From NCBI GenBank assembly GCA_018658955.1, contig JABIPM010000024.1, forward strand, positions 1 to 22,455: a stretch of 22,455 nt of DNA, read 5' to 3'. The notes beneath the pieces were generated by a model. It did no database searches. It was not told the origin of the DNA and worked only from the letters and a program-made list of their open reading frames with translations. Shown piece by piece: positions 14,129-20,932 of this stretch. The first letter of the stretch is position 1. Each line of letters starts with the position of its first letter. The DNA is from Candidatus Woesearchaeota archaeon (lineage in GTDB: Archaea; Nanobdellota; Nanobdellia; SCGC-AAA011-G17; UBA489). The translations under genes and the position numbers were made by a program.

Positions 14129-15122
14129 GGTTATGTTCTTTTTCTTCATAAAATATTTTACCTATATTACTCTCTGTATTCATAAATCCTGCCTCTCCAA
14201 TTATTGCGATGTTATTAGACATTTCTCTTAATAGGTGAGTTATTTTGAATGCTTCAGAAGATTTTAAGTTTATTTTTGCTTTATCGCAAGAAGCCTGAAT
14301 TTCCTTGTTTATTGAAACCGCATTGCAAGATTTAGTGTAGTCTTTTTTTATGTATGAATTAAGTGCTAATCTGTAATTATCTAGTACAATTGCATGTATT
14401 TTATTTAATTCTTCTATTTCTTTGTCTGTTAAATCTGCTTCGTGATCTGTTCTTGAGATCCATTTTGCAATGTCTGCGATTCTTTCCATTGCAAGCACTG
14501 TGTGCTGTTCATGTGCTAATTCTAATTTAGTTAATCCTATTGATTTTCTGATATTTGGTTTTTCTAACCCTCTTCTAATTACTCTTAGAAGTACGTAAGT
14601 GAATTTATTTGCATCATGGTCTCTGTTTTTTATATCTTTATAGTTAGAGTCTTCTCCGCCCAGTTTTGAATCTTTAATCATGTTCGTAACTACGCTGTTT
14701 AATCTTTTTCTTAAATCTTCTAATCGGATTTCACAAATGTTTAGGAAGTCTTTTGCAATTATCTTAGATTTAGTTTGTTCTATAATTTCAATACCTATCA
14801 GTTCGTGTAAAATTTTTCTGATTTCGGTTGCTTTAGTTTTAATTTCTTTTCCAGTTAGAATTATTTTTCTGAATTCTTTGATATAGCCTGAAACTATTTC
14901 TAATTGAATTTCCTTGTTTGTTAAACCATCAATGTCTATTTTGAGATTTTTACCTTCATCTGTATCTTTATATTCGTTTGAAGAAATAATTATATCTCCC
15001 TTTTCATTTTCTTCAAAATAAATTATGTCTCCTTTTTTGATGCCCTGTTTGTCTAACCAGGTTTTTGGAAGGGAAATTACATGAGAACTATTGCCAAATT
15101 TGATTAATTTTCTATATTCCAT
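14124..15122 (-). CDS. phoU: PhoU-type phosphate signalling regulator with AbrB-like N-terminus
   Basis: A 332-residue protein. Residues 1-45 are a SpoVT/AbrB swapped-hairpin DNA-binding domain (KFGNSSHVISLPKTWLDKQG, then KGDIIYFEENEKGDIII). The rest is helical, with PhoU-like repeats: ELAHEQHTVLAMERIADIAKW around 200-222 and FKITHLLREMSNNIAIIGEA near the end. The AbrB-PhoU combination is common in archaea and is thought to regulate phosphate uptake, directly at DNA or through transporter control. No Pst transporter is in this window, so its target is elsewhere. Its TATA box is about 24 nt before the ATG and faces a small gene across a divergent promoter. The insertion of this gene between ndk and aIF5B breaks an archaeal translation cluster. 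Confidence 0.93.
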   Translation of the reverse strand: MEYRKLIKFGNSSHVISLPKTWLDKQGIKKGDIIYFEENEKGDIIISSNEYKDTDEGKNLKIDIDGLTNKEIQLEIVSGYIKEFRKIILTGKEIKTKATEIRKILHELIGIEIIEQTKSKIIAKDFLNICEIRLEDLRKRLNSVVTNMIKDSKLGGEDSNYKDIKNRDHDANKFTYVLLRVIRRGLEKPNIRKSIGLTKLELAHEQHTVLAMERIADIAKWISRTDHEADLTDKEIEELNKIHAIVLDNYRLALNSYIKKDYTKSCNAVSINKEIQASCDKAKINLKSSEAFKITHLLREMSNNIAIIGEAGFMNTESNIGKIFYEEKEHNL

Positions 15123-15140
15123 TTTATTTTCCCCATATGC

Positions 15141-15150
15141 TATATAAATA
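15141..15150 (-). promoter_or_regulatory. TATA box of phoU
   Basis: TATTTATATA on the minus strand, centred about 24 nt before the ATG at 15122. A GGGG lies 8 nt before the ATG, so a very short leader with an SD is also possible. Confidence 0.45.
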
Positions 15151-15202
15151 TCTGCAAATTAAAATATGTCTTATATATTCTATATCGGGTAAGTATATAT
15201 TG

Positions 15203-15210
15203 TTATATAA
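15203..15210 (+). promoter_or_regulatory. TATA box of the 49-residue gene
   Basis: TTATATAA, with a second TATA-like GTATATAT just upstream at 15193-15200. A start about 26 nt downstream falls near 15232, in the middle of the palindrome at 15224-15238. Confidence 0.45.
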
Positions 15211-15223
15211 ACTTTACTATGTA

Positions 15224-15238
15224 TCGGAAACTTTCCGA
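15224..15238. promoter_or_regulatory. Palindrome, possible operator
   Basis: TCGGAAA-C-TTTCCGA, a perfect 7-bp inverted repeat around one base. The one-base centre rules out a sensible RNA hairpin, so binding of a dimeric protein to DNA is the likely use. It covers the predicted transcription start of the small gene and lies between it and phoU, whose AbrB-like domain is one candidate binder. Confidence 0.5.
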
Positions 15239-15262
15239 ATTAGTCTCATGGGGGTGGGATGT

Positions 15263-15412
15263 GTGAAATATAAAGTAAAAATTCAATCTGAGAGTGATGC
15301 CTTAAGAGAGTTGAAATTAGAAGAACAAGAAGCTTTGGAAAATGATTACGTTGATGAAGAACAAGCTATTTTGATTGCTTTTAAAGAAGGAAGAGTTGTA
15401 GCTTATTGTTAA
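15263..15412 (+). CDS. Small acidic hypothetical protein, 49 residues
   Basis: A short acidic protein, unrecognised, with a start KYKVKIQSESDALRELKLEE and an end ILIAFKEGRVVAYC. The first strand, acidic helix and last strand could make a small alpha/beta unit. I chose the GTG at 15263 because GGGGGTGGG lies just upstream as an SD. ATG at 15248 (adding MGVGC) is the alternative. The longer open frame back to 15137 runs through the promoters and is not believable. It has its own TATA box and a palindrome at the transcription start, which suggests tight control. It converges with hsp20, 3 bp apart. Confidence 0.6.
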   Translation: MKYKVKIQSESDALRELKLEEQEALENDYVDEEQAILIAFKEGRVVAYC

Positions 15413-15415
15413 GGG

Positions 15416-15817
15416 TCATCTCCTTAACTTTTTGTAAGGAATATCTATTTTTAGATTTTTACTTTTATAATCTGCCTTTGCTTGTTTTGTGATGCTTATT
15501 TGTGGAAGATCTATAATTTTATGATAGTTAGTTAATACTTTTCCTTTTTCTAGAGATTTAGCCCTTAATTCAAGTTTATCTTGAGTAATGTTTAGAAAAA
15601 TATCTTTTTTTTTAACTTCTGGAAGTTTTATTGTAATCTTCATACCTTTATGGTTTTGCCTTATTTCACAGAAGGGTTCTTCATAGTTTATGAATCCTTT
15701 TTTTAGATTGTTTAAATGTTTAATAATAAATTTATTTTTAAAATTAGTTAATGTGTTTGAGAGAGTTTCATTATTAAGAATTAATAGGGAACCATTACTC
15801 GCACTCTTTTTTGGCAT
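15416..15817 (-). CDS. hsp20: Small heat shock protein, Hsp20/alpha-crystallin family
   Basis: A 133-residue protein whose residues about 47-128 form an alpha-crystallin-like beta sandwich: EPFCEIRQNHKGMKITIKLP, then DIFLNITQDKLELRAKS, YHKIIDLPQ, and the end KSKNLKIDIPYKK. Family members bind unfolding proteins without ATP. The usual A-x-x-x-N-G-V-L motif near the end is replaced by ADYKSKNLKIDIP, and the C-terminal I-x-I oligomer tail appears to be missing, as the chain ends at KLRR. The 45-residue N-terminal region is basic. A TATA box within the end of ndk, 26 nt before the ATG, gives it its own leaderless promoter, allowing stress control apart from the ribosomal operon. Confidence 0.85.
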   Translation of the reverse strand: MPKKSASNGSLLILNNETLSNTLTNFKNKFIIKHLNNLKKGFINYEEPFCEIRQNHKGMKITIKLPEVKKKDIFLNITQDKLELRAKSLEKGKVLTNYHKIIDLPQISITKQAKADYKSKNLKIDIPYKKLRR

Positions 15818-15832
15818 AATTTTAGAATAATT

Positions 15833-16327
15833 TTATTCCTTTATATGTTTATCGTGAACCATATCGTAGGAATGTAATTCGTTGTCGTTGAACCATAAAT
15901 TTAATTCGTGATCTGCATCTGTTTTGTCTGAGGATGCATGAATTAGATTTTTTACTGCAATTTGTTTATCGTCTGCATATGAGTAACTAACATGAGTATA
16001 ATCTCCTCTGATAGTTCCTGGTAATGCTGATTTTGGTTCTGTTGCTCCAACTAACTTTCTAATGTTTTCAATTGCATTAACTCCTTCAATTGCCATTGCT
16101 ACAACTGGTCCTGAAGTAATAAACTCTAGAAGTTTTTCTCTAACTTTTTCACCTCTTCTCTTGGTGATATCATCAGTATAATGTTTCATTGCATGATCTT
16201 TGTCAGTCCATACCATTTTCATTCCAATTAATTTTAGTCCACGTTTTTCAAATCTAGAAATACATTCACCAACTAGAGCTCTTTCTACCCCATCTGGTTT
16301 AATTAGAACTAATGTGCGCTCGATCAT
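15833..16327 (-). CDS. ndk: Nucleoside diphosphate kinase
   Basis: Transfers the gamma phosphate of ATP to nucleoside diphosphates through a phosphohistidine, a cytosolic housekeeping step in NTP supply. It is 164 residues, the length of archaeal Ndk rather than the roughly 140 of most bacterial forms. The start RTLVLIKPDGVERALVGE (4-21), the core GATEPKSALPGTIRGDY (94-110) and the catalytic H130 in NLIHASSD are all present. The start codon overlaps the stop of L24e in ATGA, so the two are translationally coupled. The L7Ae-S28e-L24e-Ndk order is widely conserved in archaea. Confidence 0.97.
   Translation of the reverse strand: MIERTLVLIKPDGVERALVGECISRFEKRGLKLIGMKMVWTDKDHAMKHYTDDITKRRGEKVREKLLEFITSGPVVAMAIEGVNAIENIRKLVGATEPKSALPGTIRGDYTHVSYSYADDKQIAVKNLIHASSDKTDADHELNLWFNDNELHSYDMVHDKHIKE
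15840..15846 (-). promoter_or_regulatory. TATA box of hsp20 within the 3' end of ndk
   Basis: ATATAAA on the minus strand, centred 26 nt before the hsp20 ATG at 15817. It implies a leaderless hsp20 mRNA started inside the ndk coding sequence. Confidence 0.5.
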
Positions 16328-16494
16328 TTTTTGAATCTTTCAGTCCATACGGTATGCACTGGGTTTCTTTTAAGCTTAAGTTGATTTTTTCTACATTTCA
16401 TTGAACAAAAATTAAACATCTTAGCATCGTCTTTGATGTAGAGTGTTCCTGTTCCCGGTTCAACTTCTTTTCCGCAAAATGTGCAGTTAACCAT
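16324..16494 (-). CDS. rpl24e: 50S ribosomal protein L24e (eL24)
   Basis: A 56-residue zinc-finger ribosomal protein, easily overlooked because of its length. The ATG is at 16494, 1 bp after the S28e stop, and the TGA at 16326-16324 overlaps the ndk ATG. The translation starts MVNCTFCGKEVEPGTGTLY and has the two cysteine pairs C4-x2-C7 and C30-x3-C34 (FCSMKCRKNQLKLKRNP), followed by VHTVWTERFKK. These are the hallmarks of archaeal L24e (compare R/K-NP and W-T at the end). It sits in the standard archaeal order L7Ae-S28e-L24e-Ndk. Confidence 0.96.
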   Translation of the reverse strand: MVNCTFCGKEVEPGTGTLYIKDDAKMFNFCSMKCRKNQLKLKRNPVHTVWTERFKK

Positions 16495-16495
16495 G

Positions 16496-16780
16496 TTAAC
16501 GCTTTCCCCTCTTTGATACTCTTAGAGAACGTGCTTCAATTTCACTTTCTCTTAACATGATAATATCTTTGATTGCTACTGCGCCTTTAACATTTCTTCT
16601 AAGAATCTTGCTTTTATCTGGACCGTCTAGAATTTTAGCACGTACTTGGATAATTCCTCCACGTGTTCCTGTTCTTCCAACAATTTCCTGAACTTCTGCA
16701 GGGTAAGCATTGCTAAAGTTAACTCCTGGTCCTTTCTTTTGAGTTTCTTTTCCCTTTGCTTTTTTGTTGTCTTCTGCCAT
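16496..16780 (-). CDS. rps28e: 30S ribosomal protein S28e (eS28)
   Basis: A small OB-fold ribosomal protein of the small subunit. The core, from about residue 24, reads AYPAEVQEIVGRTGTRGGI, then QVRAKILDGPDKSKILRRNV, KGAVAIKDIIMLRESEIEAR, as in other archaeal S28e. At 94 residues it is about 20 longer than usual, with a lysine-rich N-terminal extension (MAEDNKKAKGKETQKKGPG) that is probably disordered and binds rRNA. AGGA lies 8 nt before the ATG, and the gene starts 4 bp after L7Ae, so it is translated from the same operon mRNA. Confidence 0.96.
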   Translation of the reverse strand: MAEDNKKAKGKETQKKGPGVNFSNAYPAEVQEIVGRTGTRGGIIQVRAKILDGPDKSKILRRNVKGAVAIKDIIMLRESEIEARSLRVSKRGKR

Positions 16781-16784
16781 TTAA

Positions 16785-17234
16785 TTATTCCTTAGGTTCT
16801 TCTTTCTTAACTTCTTCTTTCTTTTCTTCCTTAAGTTCTTCTTTCTTAACTTCTTCTTTCTTTTCTTCCTTAGGTTCTTCTTTCACTTCAGGTTCAGCTT
16901 CTTTTGTTTGAATTGCTACAATTTCTTTGATTGCTATTTCAGAATCGCCCATTTCAATGATGGCTACGCTTGAAGTCGGTATATTAAGATTTGCCGCAGC
17001 TCCTAATTCTTCTCTGTTAGGTACTTTAACATAAGGTGTGTTTTTTTCCTTACATAGTGGCTCTATGTGCATGATAACTTCAGGAGGATTTACATCTCCA
17101 GCTACTAGAACTAATTTTGCGCTACCTCTTTCAATAGCTTTAGTTACTTCGTTTGTTCCTTTTTTTATTTTTCCGGTTTTAGATGCTATTTCAATAGCCT
17201 CATATGCCTTGTTTACGATATTTTCGTCAGTCAT
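16785..17234 (-). CDS. rpl7ae: 50S ribosomal protein L7Ae, with K/E-rich tail
   Basis: An RNA-binding protein of the large subunit. In archaea it also binds kink-turns in box C/D and H/ACA guide RNPs and in RNase P. The 110-residue core is typical: KTGKIKKGTNEVTKAIERG, then LVLVAGDVNPPEVIMHIEPL and IPTSSVAIIEMG. The last 38 residues are a tail of KEEKKEEVKKEE repeats not found in the standard family. It is the first gene of the ribosomal operon L7Ae-S28e-L24e-Ndk. The start is set by a strong SD, GGAGGA, 6 nt before the ATG. Its TATA box gives a leader of about 28 nt, so this operon is not leaderless. Confidence 0.97.
   Translation of the reverse strand: MTDENIVNKAYEAIEIASKTGKIKKGTNEVTKAIERGSAKLVLVAGDVNPPEVIMHIEPLCKEKNTPYVKVPNREELGAAANLNIPTSSVAIIEMGDSEIAIKEIVAIQTKEAEPEVKEEPKEEKKEEVKKEELKEEKKEEVKKEEPKE
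16792..16884 (-). repeat. 39-bp tandem repeat encoding the L7Ae tail
   Basis: Two 39-bp units (16792-16830 and 16831-16869) differing at one base, plus a partial third to 16884. Each encodes 13 residues, EEKKEEVKKEEPK or its L variant. Confidence 0.9.
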
Positions 17235-17240
17235 TGGTAA

Positions 17241-17246
17241 TCCTCC
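17241..17246 (-). promoter_or_regulatory. Strong Shine-Dalgarno of L7Ae
   Basis: GGAGGA, 6 nt before the ATG at 17234. It is the strongest SD in the window and fixes the start of the ribosomal operon. Confidence 0.8.
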
Positions 17247-17284
17247 TGATAAGATTATGATATAATTGATTCGAACGATTTGGG

Positions 17285-17292
17285 TATTTAAA
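17285..17292 (-). promoter_or_regulatory. TATA box of the L7Ae operon
   Basis: TTTAAATA preceded by CAAAACC on the minus strand. A start about 26 nt downstream, near 17262, leaves a leader of about 28 nt containing the SD. Confidence 0.5.
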
Positions 17293-17303
17293 GGTTTTGG
17301 TGA

Positions 17304-19001
17304 CTATTTGTGTGTTTCGTAAAATACTAAGACATTACCCTCTTTTGAGTCAAATCTTGCGAAGAATTTTCTTTCAAATTGAATAATTGTGCCTGGTTCT
17401 AATTTTGATAATGCTGGTTCACCAATTGCTTTGATGTCTTTTCCGTGAGCTCTTTTTACTAGGACTTCGACGTTCTTTTCTTTATCTGAAATTGGTAACC
17501 AATGAATTACCTTTGCTTTTAGTTCTTTATCTAAATTTTCTGATATGAACTTGCTATCCTTTACTGAATAATTACATAAATGCATTAATCTAATATTTCC
17601 CTCTTCTTTTACGTCTCTTTTTTCAATGTAAAATTTATTTGATTTGTGAAATTTTCTAACTCCCCTTGATTGAAAGTTGGGATGTAATGGCAATTCTGCT
17701 TTAATGTTTGAAGGTAATTCATTAAGTTCTACTTCAACTGGATCTTCAATTATGAAATATCTATTTGCTTCTGGTTCAATTATTTCTCTATTGAATGCAT
17801 AAATTGCTTTCATAAAATCTTCAAATGAAACTGTTTTGTCTACTTTTGAAGGCCCTAACTCATGAACATATTTTACAAATGCCCTTGGACTAATTCCTCT
17901 TCTTCTGAAAGCTGCAGCTGTTGGAAGTTTTGGATCATCTCTTCCTGAATATTTTCCTTCTTCAATGTCTTTTTGAAATTGTGAAGCTGAAACTGTAATT
18001 CCCTCAAAGTTGACTCTTCCTATGTGAAGATATTCTGGAATGTCCCAGTTGAAATAATTGTAAATATATTTTTGTCTATCTGCATTTGTTAAATGGTCTT
18101 TACCTCTGATTACATGTGTTAAGTTTGATCTCCTATCATCTACTGCTACTGAGAAATTCATTAATGGCCAAACTCTGTGTTTTTTGCCTACCAGTGGATG
18201 TGATTCTTCTGTTATTCTAAATGCTGGCCAATCTCTTATTGCAGGATTTTTGTGTTGCATGTCTGTTTTAATTCTAACAACTGCTGAACCTTCTTTTAGG
18301 ATTGTATGCATTTCTTCCCATTTTTTTAATTGTTCTTTTGCTGAAAGATTTCTTTCAGGACTTTCGGTTTTGTTTTTTACTAATTCTCTCCATTCTTCTG
18401 GTTTATCTGTTGAGATGTAAGCGTGCCCGTCTTTGATTAATTGTTTAGCGTACTTGTAATAGTCATCTATGTGTTCTGATTGAGTTATTACTTCTGAAAT
18501 TTTGTTTTCTGTTGCCCAATTAGCATCTTCTTCTAATTGTTTGTAAATTTCTTTAGAAATCTTTGATGGATTAGTATCTTCTAATCTTAAAACTAATTTT
18601 CCATTGTATTTTTTTGCATATTCGCTGTTTAATAATAGTGGAATTAAATGACCCACATGTAATGGTCCTGAAGGAGAAGGCGCAAATCTAAAACAATATT
18701 CCTTTGTTGTGGGCGTTAATTCAGGTAATCCTTTTCTCTTTTCTACTTTATTTACATGTTTAATATGTGCAGTGTATTTTGTATGTGCTTCTTCAAATTC
18801 TGGTTTTGAAAGTTTTGAGAATGTTTCAATAGTTGATTCTATTTCTTTGATTAGTAAGGGTATTTTTGTTTTTAGGTTTGGATCAGTTCCTATTAATTTA
18901 CCTAGAACAGATTTAGCATTAACTTTTGAGTATTTTTCTAGGTTTTCAATAGTAATTCCTTTTAATAAATTTAAAGTTTCTTCGCTAAATTCCTTTGACA
19001 T
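17304..19001 (-). CDS. gltX: Glutamyl-tRNA synthetase, archaeal type
   Basis: Charges tRNA-Glu, and in many archaea also tRNA-Gln for later amidation. It is 565 residues from the ATG at 19001, which is supported by a TATA box 25 nt upstream and by the family N-terminus (VNAKSVLGKLIG). A TTG at 19064 would overlap uppS and is rejected. The class I HIGH motif is HVGH (115-118) in APSPSGPLHVGHL; APSPSG fits GluRS, whereas GlnRS usually has PPEPNG. The C-terminal anticodon-binding beta barrels match the archaeal/eukaryotic type. The KMSKS position reads ITVSASQF, followed by IEEGKYSGRDDPKLPT. Both lysines of the consensus are absent, which is unusual. It probably has its own leaderless promoter inside uppS. 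Confidence 0.95.
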   Translation of the reverse strand: MSKEFSEETLNLLKGITIENLEKYSKVNAKSVLGKLIGTDPNLKTKIPLLIKEIESTIETFSKLSKPEFEEAHTKYTAHIKHVNKVEKRKGLPELTPTTKEYCFRFAPSPSGPLHVGHLIPLLLNSEYAKKYNGKLVLRLEDTNPSKISKEIYKQLEEDANWATENKISEVITQSEHIDDYYKYAKQLIKDGHAYISTDKPEEWRELVKNKTESPERNLSAKEQLKKWEEMHTILKEGSAVVRIKTDMQHKNPAIRDWPAFRITEESHPLVGKKHRVWPLMNFSVAVDDRRSNLTHVIRGKDHLTNADRQKYIYNYFNWDIPEYLHIGRVNFEGITVSASQFQKDIEEGKYSGRDDPKLPTAAAFRRRGISPRAFVKYVHELGPSKVDKTVSFEDFMKAIYAFNREIIEPEANRYFIIEDPVEVELNELPSNIKAELPLHPNFQSRGVRKFHKSNKFYIEKRDVKEEGNIRLMHLCNYSVKDSKFISENLDKELKAKVIHWLPISDKEKNVEVLVKRAHGKDIKAIGEPALSKLEPGTIIQFERKFFARFDSKEGNVLVFYETHK

Positions 19002-19020
19002 GGATAATTGGGATAGAATT

Positions 19021-19030
19021 AGATTATAAA
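19021..19030 (-). promoter_or_regulatory. TATA box of gltX
   Basis: TTTATAATCT on the minus strand, just past the uppS stop and centred about 25 nt before the ATG at 19001. It predicts a leaderless mRNA and decides the start. Confidence 0.55.
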
Positions 19031-19032
19031 TG

Positions 19033-19743
19033 TTATCTTCCGAATCTTCTGTCTCTTTGTTCAAACTCTTCTATGCACTGTAAAAAGTCTTCTTTTTCAA
19101 ATTCTGGCCAGGTTTTTTCTAAATAAAACCATTCAGAATAAGCCGATTGATAACATAAGAAATTTGAAGATCTTCTATCTCCTCCTGTTCTAATGATTAG
19201 ATCTGGATCGTTTTTAAGATAAAGATTATTTGCAAATAACTCTTTGTTAATTTCTTCAACTGTTAATTTGTTTTCTTTTACTTTTTCTGCTATTTTTTTA
19301 GTAGCATCTACAATTTCATCTCTTCCGCCGTAAGCCATTGCAAAATTTATGATGTGTTTATTATTGTTTTTTGTTTTCTCTACTAATTTGTCCATTGCAG
19401 ATTTTACTTTTTCTGGAAACATTTCTGTTCTTCCTATGAAGTTTACCTTGATTTGATTTTCATCTAATCTTGGATCCTTGATTATTTTTGTAAATTCTTC
19501 TTCAAAAATTCTCATTAAATGATCAAACTCTAATTTTGGCCTGTTAAAATTTTCAATAGAAAAACAGTAAAGTGTAATTTCTTTTATGCTCAATTCTTTA
19601 CACCATGAAAGTAAACTTTCTATTTTTTTAGCCCCCCATTCATGTCCTTTCCAAGGTTTTAACATTAATTTTTTAGCGAATCTTCGGTTTCCATCTAATA
19701 TGATTCCTACATGATTTGCAGTTTTGTTTTCACTTGGTTTCAT
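19033..19743 (-). CDS. uppS: Undecaprenyl-diphosphate-type cis-prenyltransferase
   Basis: Extends an allylic diphosphate with isopentenyl units in cis configuration to make the lipid carrier used for glycan and protein glycosylation assembly. It is 236 residues, the usual length. HVGIILDGNRRFAKK has the catalytic D17. The region WGAKKIESLLSWCKE, the YCFSIENFNRP motif, AMAYGGRDEIVDA and DLIIRTGGDRRSSNFLCYQS are all family signatures. The RTGGE of most members is RTGGD here, a conservative change near the diphosphate site. It starts 1 bp after the antiporter stop with GGA as a weak SD, so the two are co-transcribed. Product chain length cannot be told from the sequence. Confidence 0.96.
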   Translation of the reverse strand: MKPSENKTANHVGIILDGNRRFAKKLMLKPWKGHEWGAKKIESLLSWCKELSIKEITLYCFSIENFNRPKLEFDHLMRIFEEEFTKIIKDPRLDENQIKVNFIGRTEMFPEKVKSAMDKLVEKTKNNNKHIINFAMAYGGRDEIVDATKKIAEKVKENKLTVEEINKELFANNLYLKNDPDLIIRTGGDRRSSNFLCYQSAYSEWFYLEKTWPEFEKEDFLQCIEEFEQRDRRFGR

Positions 19744-19744
19744 T

Positions 19745-20824
19745 TTATATTCCTGTTGTAAGAACTAAGGTTAATAAGAATATTGCATAGAAGAATAGTA
19801 AAACTACGCCTTCAAATACTTTAGACATCCACTTGGTATTAATATAATTCTTAAACATTAAAGTAACAAAAATCATGAAAGGTATGGTAAACCACCAATC
19901 TAATGCAGTTACTACTAATGGTCCAATCATTGCGGAAATTCCTCCAACTAATAATAGGTTTGCTATGTTTGAACCTATTAAATTCCCTATTAGGATACTT
20001 GATAGTCCTTTCTTTAAACTTGAGAATGTTACTGCTAGTTCAGGTATTGAGGTTCCAAAAGCAATTAAACTTAGCGCTATAATCTCTTCACTGATACTCA
20101 TTGCTTCTGCTAGTCCTACTGCGGAACTTACTAAAAATTTTGAACTTGCAACTAATGCTGCTAATGCAAATAAAGATATTCCAAATAATTTAACTAAGTA
20201 GATAGTTTTAGTTTGTTTAAGACTCTTTTCTAAGTCAATACCCTTTGCCCGTAATTCCTTTTTAGTTTTAGCATCTATATTTCTTAAAGTTCCTTTTTCT
20301 TCTTCTGTTAATTCTTCTAATGTTTTTTTCTTTCCAAATAGTTCTTGGATTAATCTTTGAATTTTTTTTTCTTCACCTTTCAATGCTTCTTTCTTTTCTT
20401 TTACAATATATGCAACAAATAATGTTGTTAGAAGAATTCCGTCAACCCAGGTGATTGCACCATCTAATGAAAGAATAATGAAAATTAAGGATGCTGCTAT
20501 TAAGTAATTTATTTTGTTTAAGAAATATTTTTCTTTTACTTTAATTACTGCTAGAATTGAAGCAATTCCTAAAATTAATGTGATATTTGTGATATTTGAA
20601 CCAAGTATGTTTCCAATGGCTATCGTACTATGTCCTGCTGAAGTTGCAATTATACTTGAAGCCAATTCAGGTAATGAAGTTCCTAATGCAACTAATGTTG
20701 TCCCAATAAAGAATTCCGTCAACCCAAAATATTTAGCAATACCTACTGCAGATTCTAATAACATATCTGAGGATCTTGTTAAAACTAGTAATGAAACTAA
20801 AAGAATTGTTATGTCTGCAATCAT
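19745..20824 (-). CDS. Calcium/sodium antiporter, CaCA family (YrbG-like)
   Basis: Integral membrane cation exchanger, 359 residues. The two inverted alpha repeats that line the ion path are clear: GTTLVALGTSLPELASS with GNILGSNITN (about 41-80), and LSLIAFGTSIPELAVTF with GNLIGSNIAN in the second half. Each has the acidic residue of TSxPEL and the GSN motif. About ten membrane segments are visible. Between the halves is a highly charged cytoplasmic loop of about 65 residues (KEKKEALKGEEKKIQRLIQE to ELRAKGIDLEKSLKQ), longer than in compact YrbG proteins. The substrate is inferred from the family as Ca2+/Na+ (or H+). It is the first gene of an operon with uppS. Confidence 0.93.
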   Translation of the reverse strand: MIADITILLVSLLVLTRSSDMLLESAVGIAKYFGLTEFFIGTTLVALGTSLPELASSIIATSAGHSTIAIGNILGSNITNITLILGIASILAVIKVKEKYFLNKINYLIAASLIFIILSLDGAITWVDGILLTTLFVAYIVKEKKEALKGEEKKIQRLIQELFGKKKTLEELTEEEKGTLRNIDAKTKKELRAKGIDLEKSLKQTKTIYLVKLFGISLFALAALVASSKFLVSSAVGLAEAMSISEEIIALSLIAFGTSIPELAVTFSSLKKGLSSILIGNLIGSNIANLLLVGGISAMIGPLVVTALDWWFTIPFMIFVTLMFKNYINTKWMSKVFEGVVLLFFYAIFLLTLVLTTGI

Positions 20825-20840
20825 GTGTAATCTGAGTATA

Positions 20841-20858
20841 TTTTAAATCCTTTAAAAA
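20841..20858 (-). promoter_or_regulatory. Promoter region of the antiporter-uppS operon
   Basis: Two overlapping TATA-like cores on the minus strand, ATTTAAAA (20841-20848) and TTTTTAAA (20851-20858), lie 20 and 31 nt before the ATG at 20824. I cannot say which is used. Confidence 0.35.
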
Positions 20859-20883
20859 TTATTCTTTTTTAAACACGGTAAAT

Positions 20884-20892
20884 CTTATAAAG
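20884..20892 (+). promoter_or_regulatory. Possible TATA box of the membrane/coiled-coil operon
   Basis: CTTATAAAG, about 45 nt before the ATG at 20933. A start near 20914 would leave a leader of about 20 nt with the weak SD-like GTGAT before the ATG. Confidence 0.35.
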
Positions 20893-20932
20893 TTTGAATG
20901 GATTTTTGATAACACTATATAGTAGTGATAAG

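Noticed and set aside
15137..15262. N-terminal extension of the 49-residue ORF, rich in Y, I and L
   Set aside because: It runs through two TATA boxes and the palindrome, and the codons look like untranslated AT-rich DNA.
19002..19064. Longer GluRS start at a TTG
   Set aside because: It overlaps uppS by 32 bp, and the TATA box 25 nt before the ATG at 19001 fits a leaderless start.
20514..20846. Plus-strand ORF across the antiporter gene
   Set aside because: It is an antisense shadow; the minus-strand frame has clear CaCA motifs.
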